Assembly: GCA_947631715.1 (NCBI GenBank)
Contig: CANRMK010000187.1
Span: 1 to 5,056 of the forward strand
From: an uncultured Acetatifactor sp.
GTDB taxonomy: Bacteria > Bacillota > Clostridia > Lachnospirales > Lachnospiraceae
DNA: 5,056 nucleotides
Reading direction: 5' to 3'
The first letter of the stretch is position 1. Each line of letters begins with the position of its first letter. This document shows, in pieces, positions 4,606 through 5,056 of this stretch. Both the position numbers and the translations under genes were made by a program. A model generated the notes under the pieces. The model ran no database searches, was not told the origin of the DNA, and saw only the letters and a program-made list of their open reading frames with translations.

Positions 4606-4750
4606 AGTGAATACATGATCTGTGAATTTCTTGCCCGTAATAAAGGGCAGGTATTTACACGAGAACAGATATACGAGGCTGTTTTCAGCTTGGACGGGGG
4701 AAAGCGATGATTCTACGATTGCCACCCACATTAAGAATATCAGGGCGAAA
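4606..4750 (+). pseudogene. OmpR-type response regulator, winged-helix remnant with frameshift
   Basis: The frame opens just after a TAA (4603-4605) and reads SEYMICEFLARNKGQVFTRE, then QIYEAVFSLD. This is the effector-domain sequence of OmpR/VanR-like regulators up to the recognition helix. After the G5 run at 4696-4700 this frame ends at a TGA. The next forward frame continues GESDDSTIATHIKNIRAK, the true continuation, so one extra G has been inserted (four would restore LDGESDDST). The receiver domain with its phosphoacceptor Asp is missing upstream, replaced by the ORF6N gene. The last 25 or so residues, containing the wing, are missing downstream. It cannot act as a regulator. Its relatives commonly control lantibiotic or bacitracin resistance genes, in line with the ATPase remnant at 1606. 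Confidence 0.75.
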
Positions 4751-5056
4751 GAACTTGCGCCGATTCTCGCATCTACGCCCGATTTTTACGATGTTCAGAT
4801 ACCGGCGGGGATTAAATATGCTCTGTTTGATAAAAACTACCGGCTTATTGATGCCGCTTTAGATGAAAACGATTTGGAGCAGGCCAAACATTATGCGACC
4901 ACAGGTGCCGGCGACCGAACCCTGAAAAAAGGATATTTGTTTGTCACCCGCGAAAATGAGTATGTCCTCCTGCAATACTATATCGGAGCGCAATATACAA
5001 ACGAGTGGATAAATAAGCATCTGCCCTCTCCGGATATTTTGCTGATTGTGCTGATT
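4751..5056 (+). CDS. Sensor histidine kinase, extracellular sensor region, partial (3' end outside window)
   Basis: The frame continues open from the response-regulator remnant to the window edge, 102 codons. The sequence (FYDVQIPAGIKYALFDKNYR, DAALDENDLEQAKHYATTGA, KKGYLFVTRENEYVLLQYYI, LPSPDILLIVLI) resembles the extracytoplasmic loop of a two-pass sensor kinase. The closing DILLIVLI would be the start of the second membrane helix. The HAMP, DHp and ATPase domains would lie beyond the window. The first membrane helix and start codon are missing: ELAPILASTPD follows the regulator's NIRAK directly in frame, so one deletion removed the end of the regulator gene and the beginning of the kinase. 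No in-frame ATG or GTG lies between the junction and the edge, so it may be untranslated. Gene order (regulator then kinase) matches LanRK/VanRS-like pairs. The family call is moderate because no catalytic motif is in view. Confidence 0.6.

Overview
The window looks like a decayed accessory region from a Gram-positive gut bacterium, most likely a Lachnospiraceae/Clostridia-type Firmicute. The support is AG-rich Shine-Dalgarno sites, IS1182-family transposase sequence, a lantibiotic-type ABC ATPase and a two-component pair of the kind common in that group, and an SMI1/KNR4-like immunity gene. No rRNA or tRNA was recognised, and I see no CRISPR array.

Layout. At 3-407 is the C-terminal half of a class I glutamine amidotransferase-like hydrolase (peptidase C26). 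Its last codons and stop codon come from an ABC-transporter ATPase remnant (394-687), which is followed by a shortened permease (689-979). On the minus strand at 934-1299 lies the N-terminal third of a RhuM-family gene, with a good promoter upstream. At 1606-1813 is a second, unrelated ABC ATPase remnant (lantibiotic/bacitracin type) that has lost its core and shifted frame. At 1814-2128 there are nested hairpins and a probable IS4-type transposase scrap. At 2235-2881 an orphan HNH-nuclease toxin domain overlaps its SUKH/SMI1-KNR4-like immunity gene. At 2977-3500 is an internally deleted IS1182-family element with one recognisable end. At 3492-4593 is an ORF6N-domain gene with a strong promoter, two leader palindromes and an amber codon near its start. 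At 4606-5056 an OmpR-type response-regulator tail is frameshifted and then fused to a sensor-kinase N-terminus that runs off the window.

How it fits together. The ABC, response-regulator and kinase pieces look like relics of antibiotic-sensing or export loci. These appear to have been broken by insertion of mobile and defence-like cargo: RhuM, ORF6N, toxin-immunity and IS sequence. The modules most likely to be functional are the toxin-immunity pair and the ORF6N gene.

The most striking signal is a set of odd-length DNA palindromes of 27-35 bp, each centred on a single unpaired A on the + strand. One lies inside rhuM over the codons for TCANFAQV. Two lie in the leader of the ORF6N gene. A fourth, degenerate copy lies inside the ORF6N coding sequence over LRSQNVIS. 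The two leader copies differ at four bases per arm and every difference is compensated in the other arm. Read on either strand, each palindrome encodes nearly the same peptide. This suggests operators, hairpins or a self-copying signal tied to this DNA-binding protein superfamily, and I did not recognise it as a described element.
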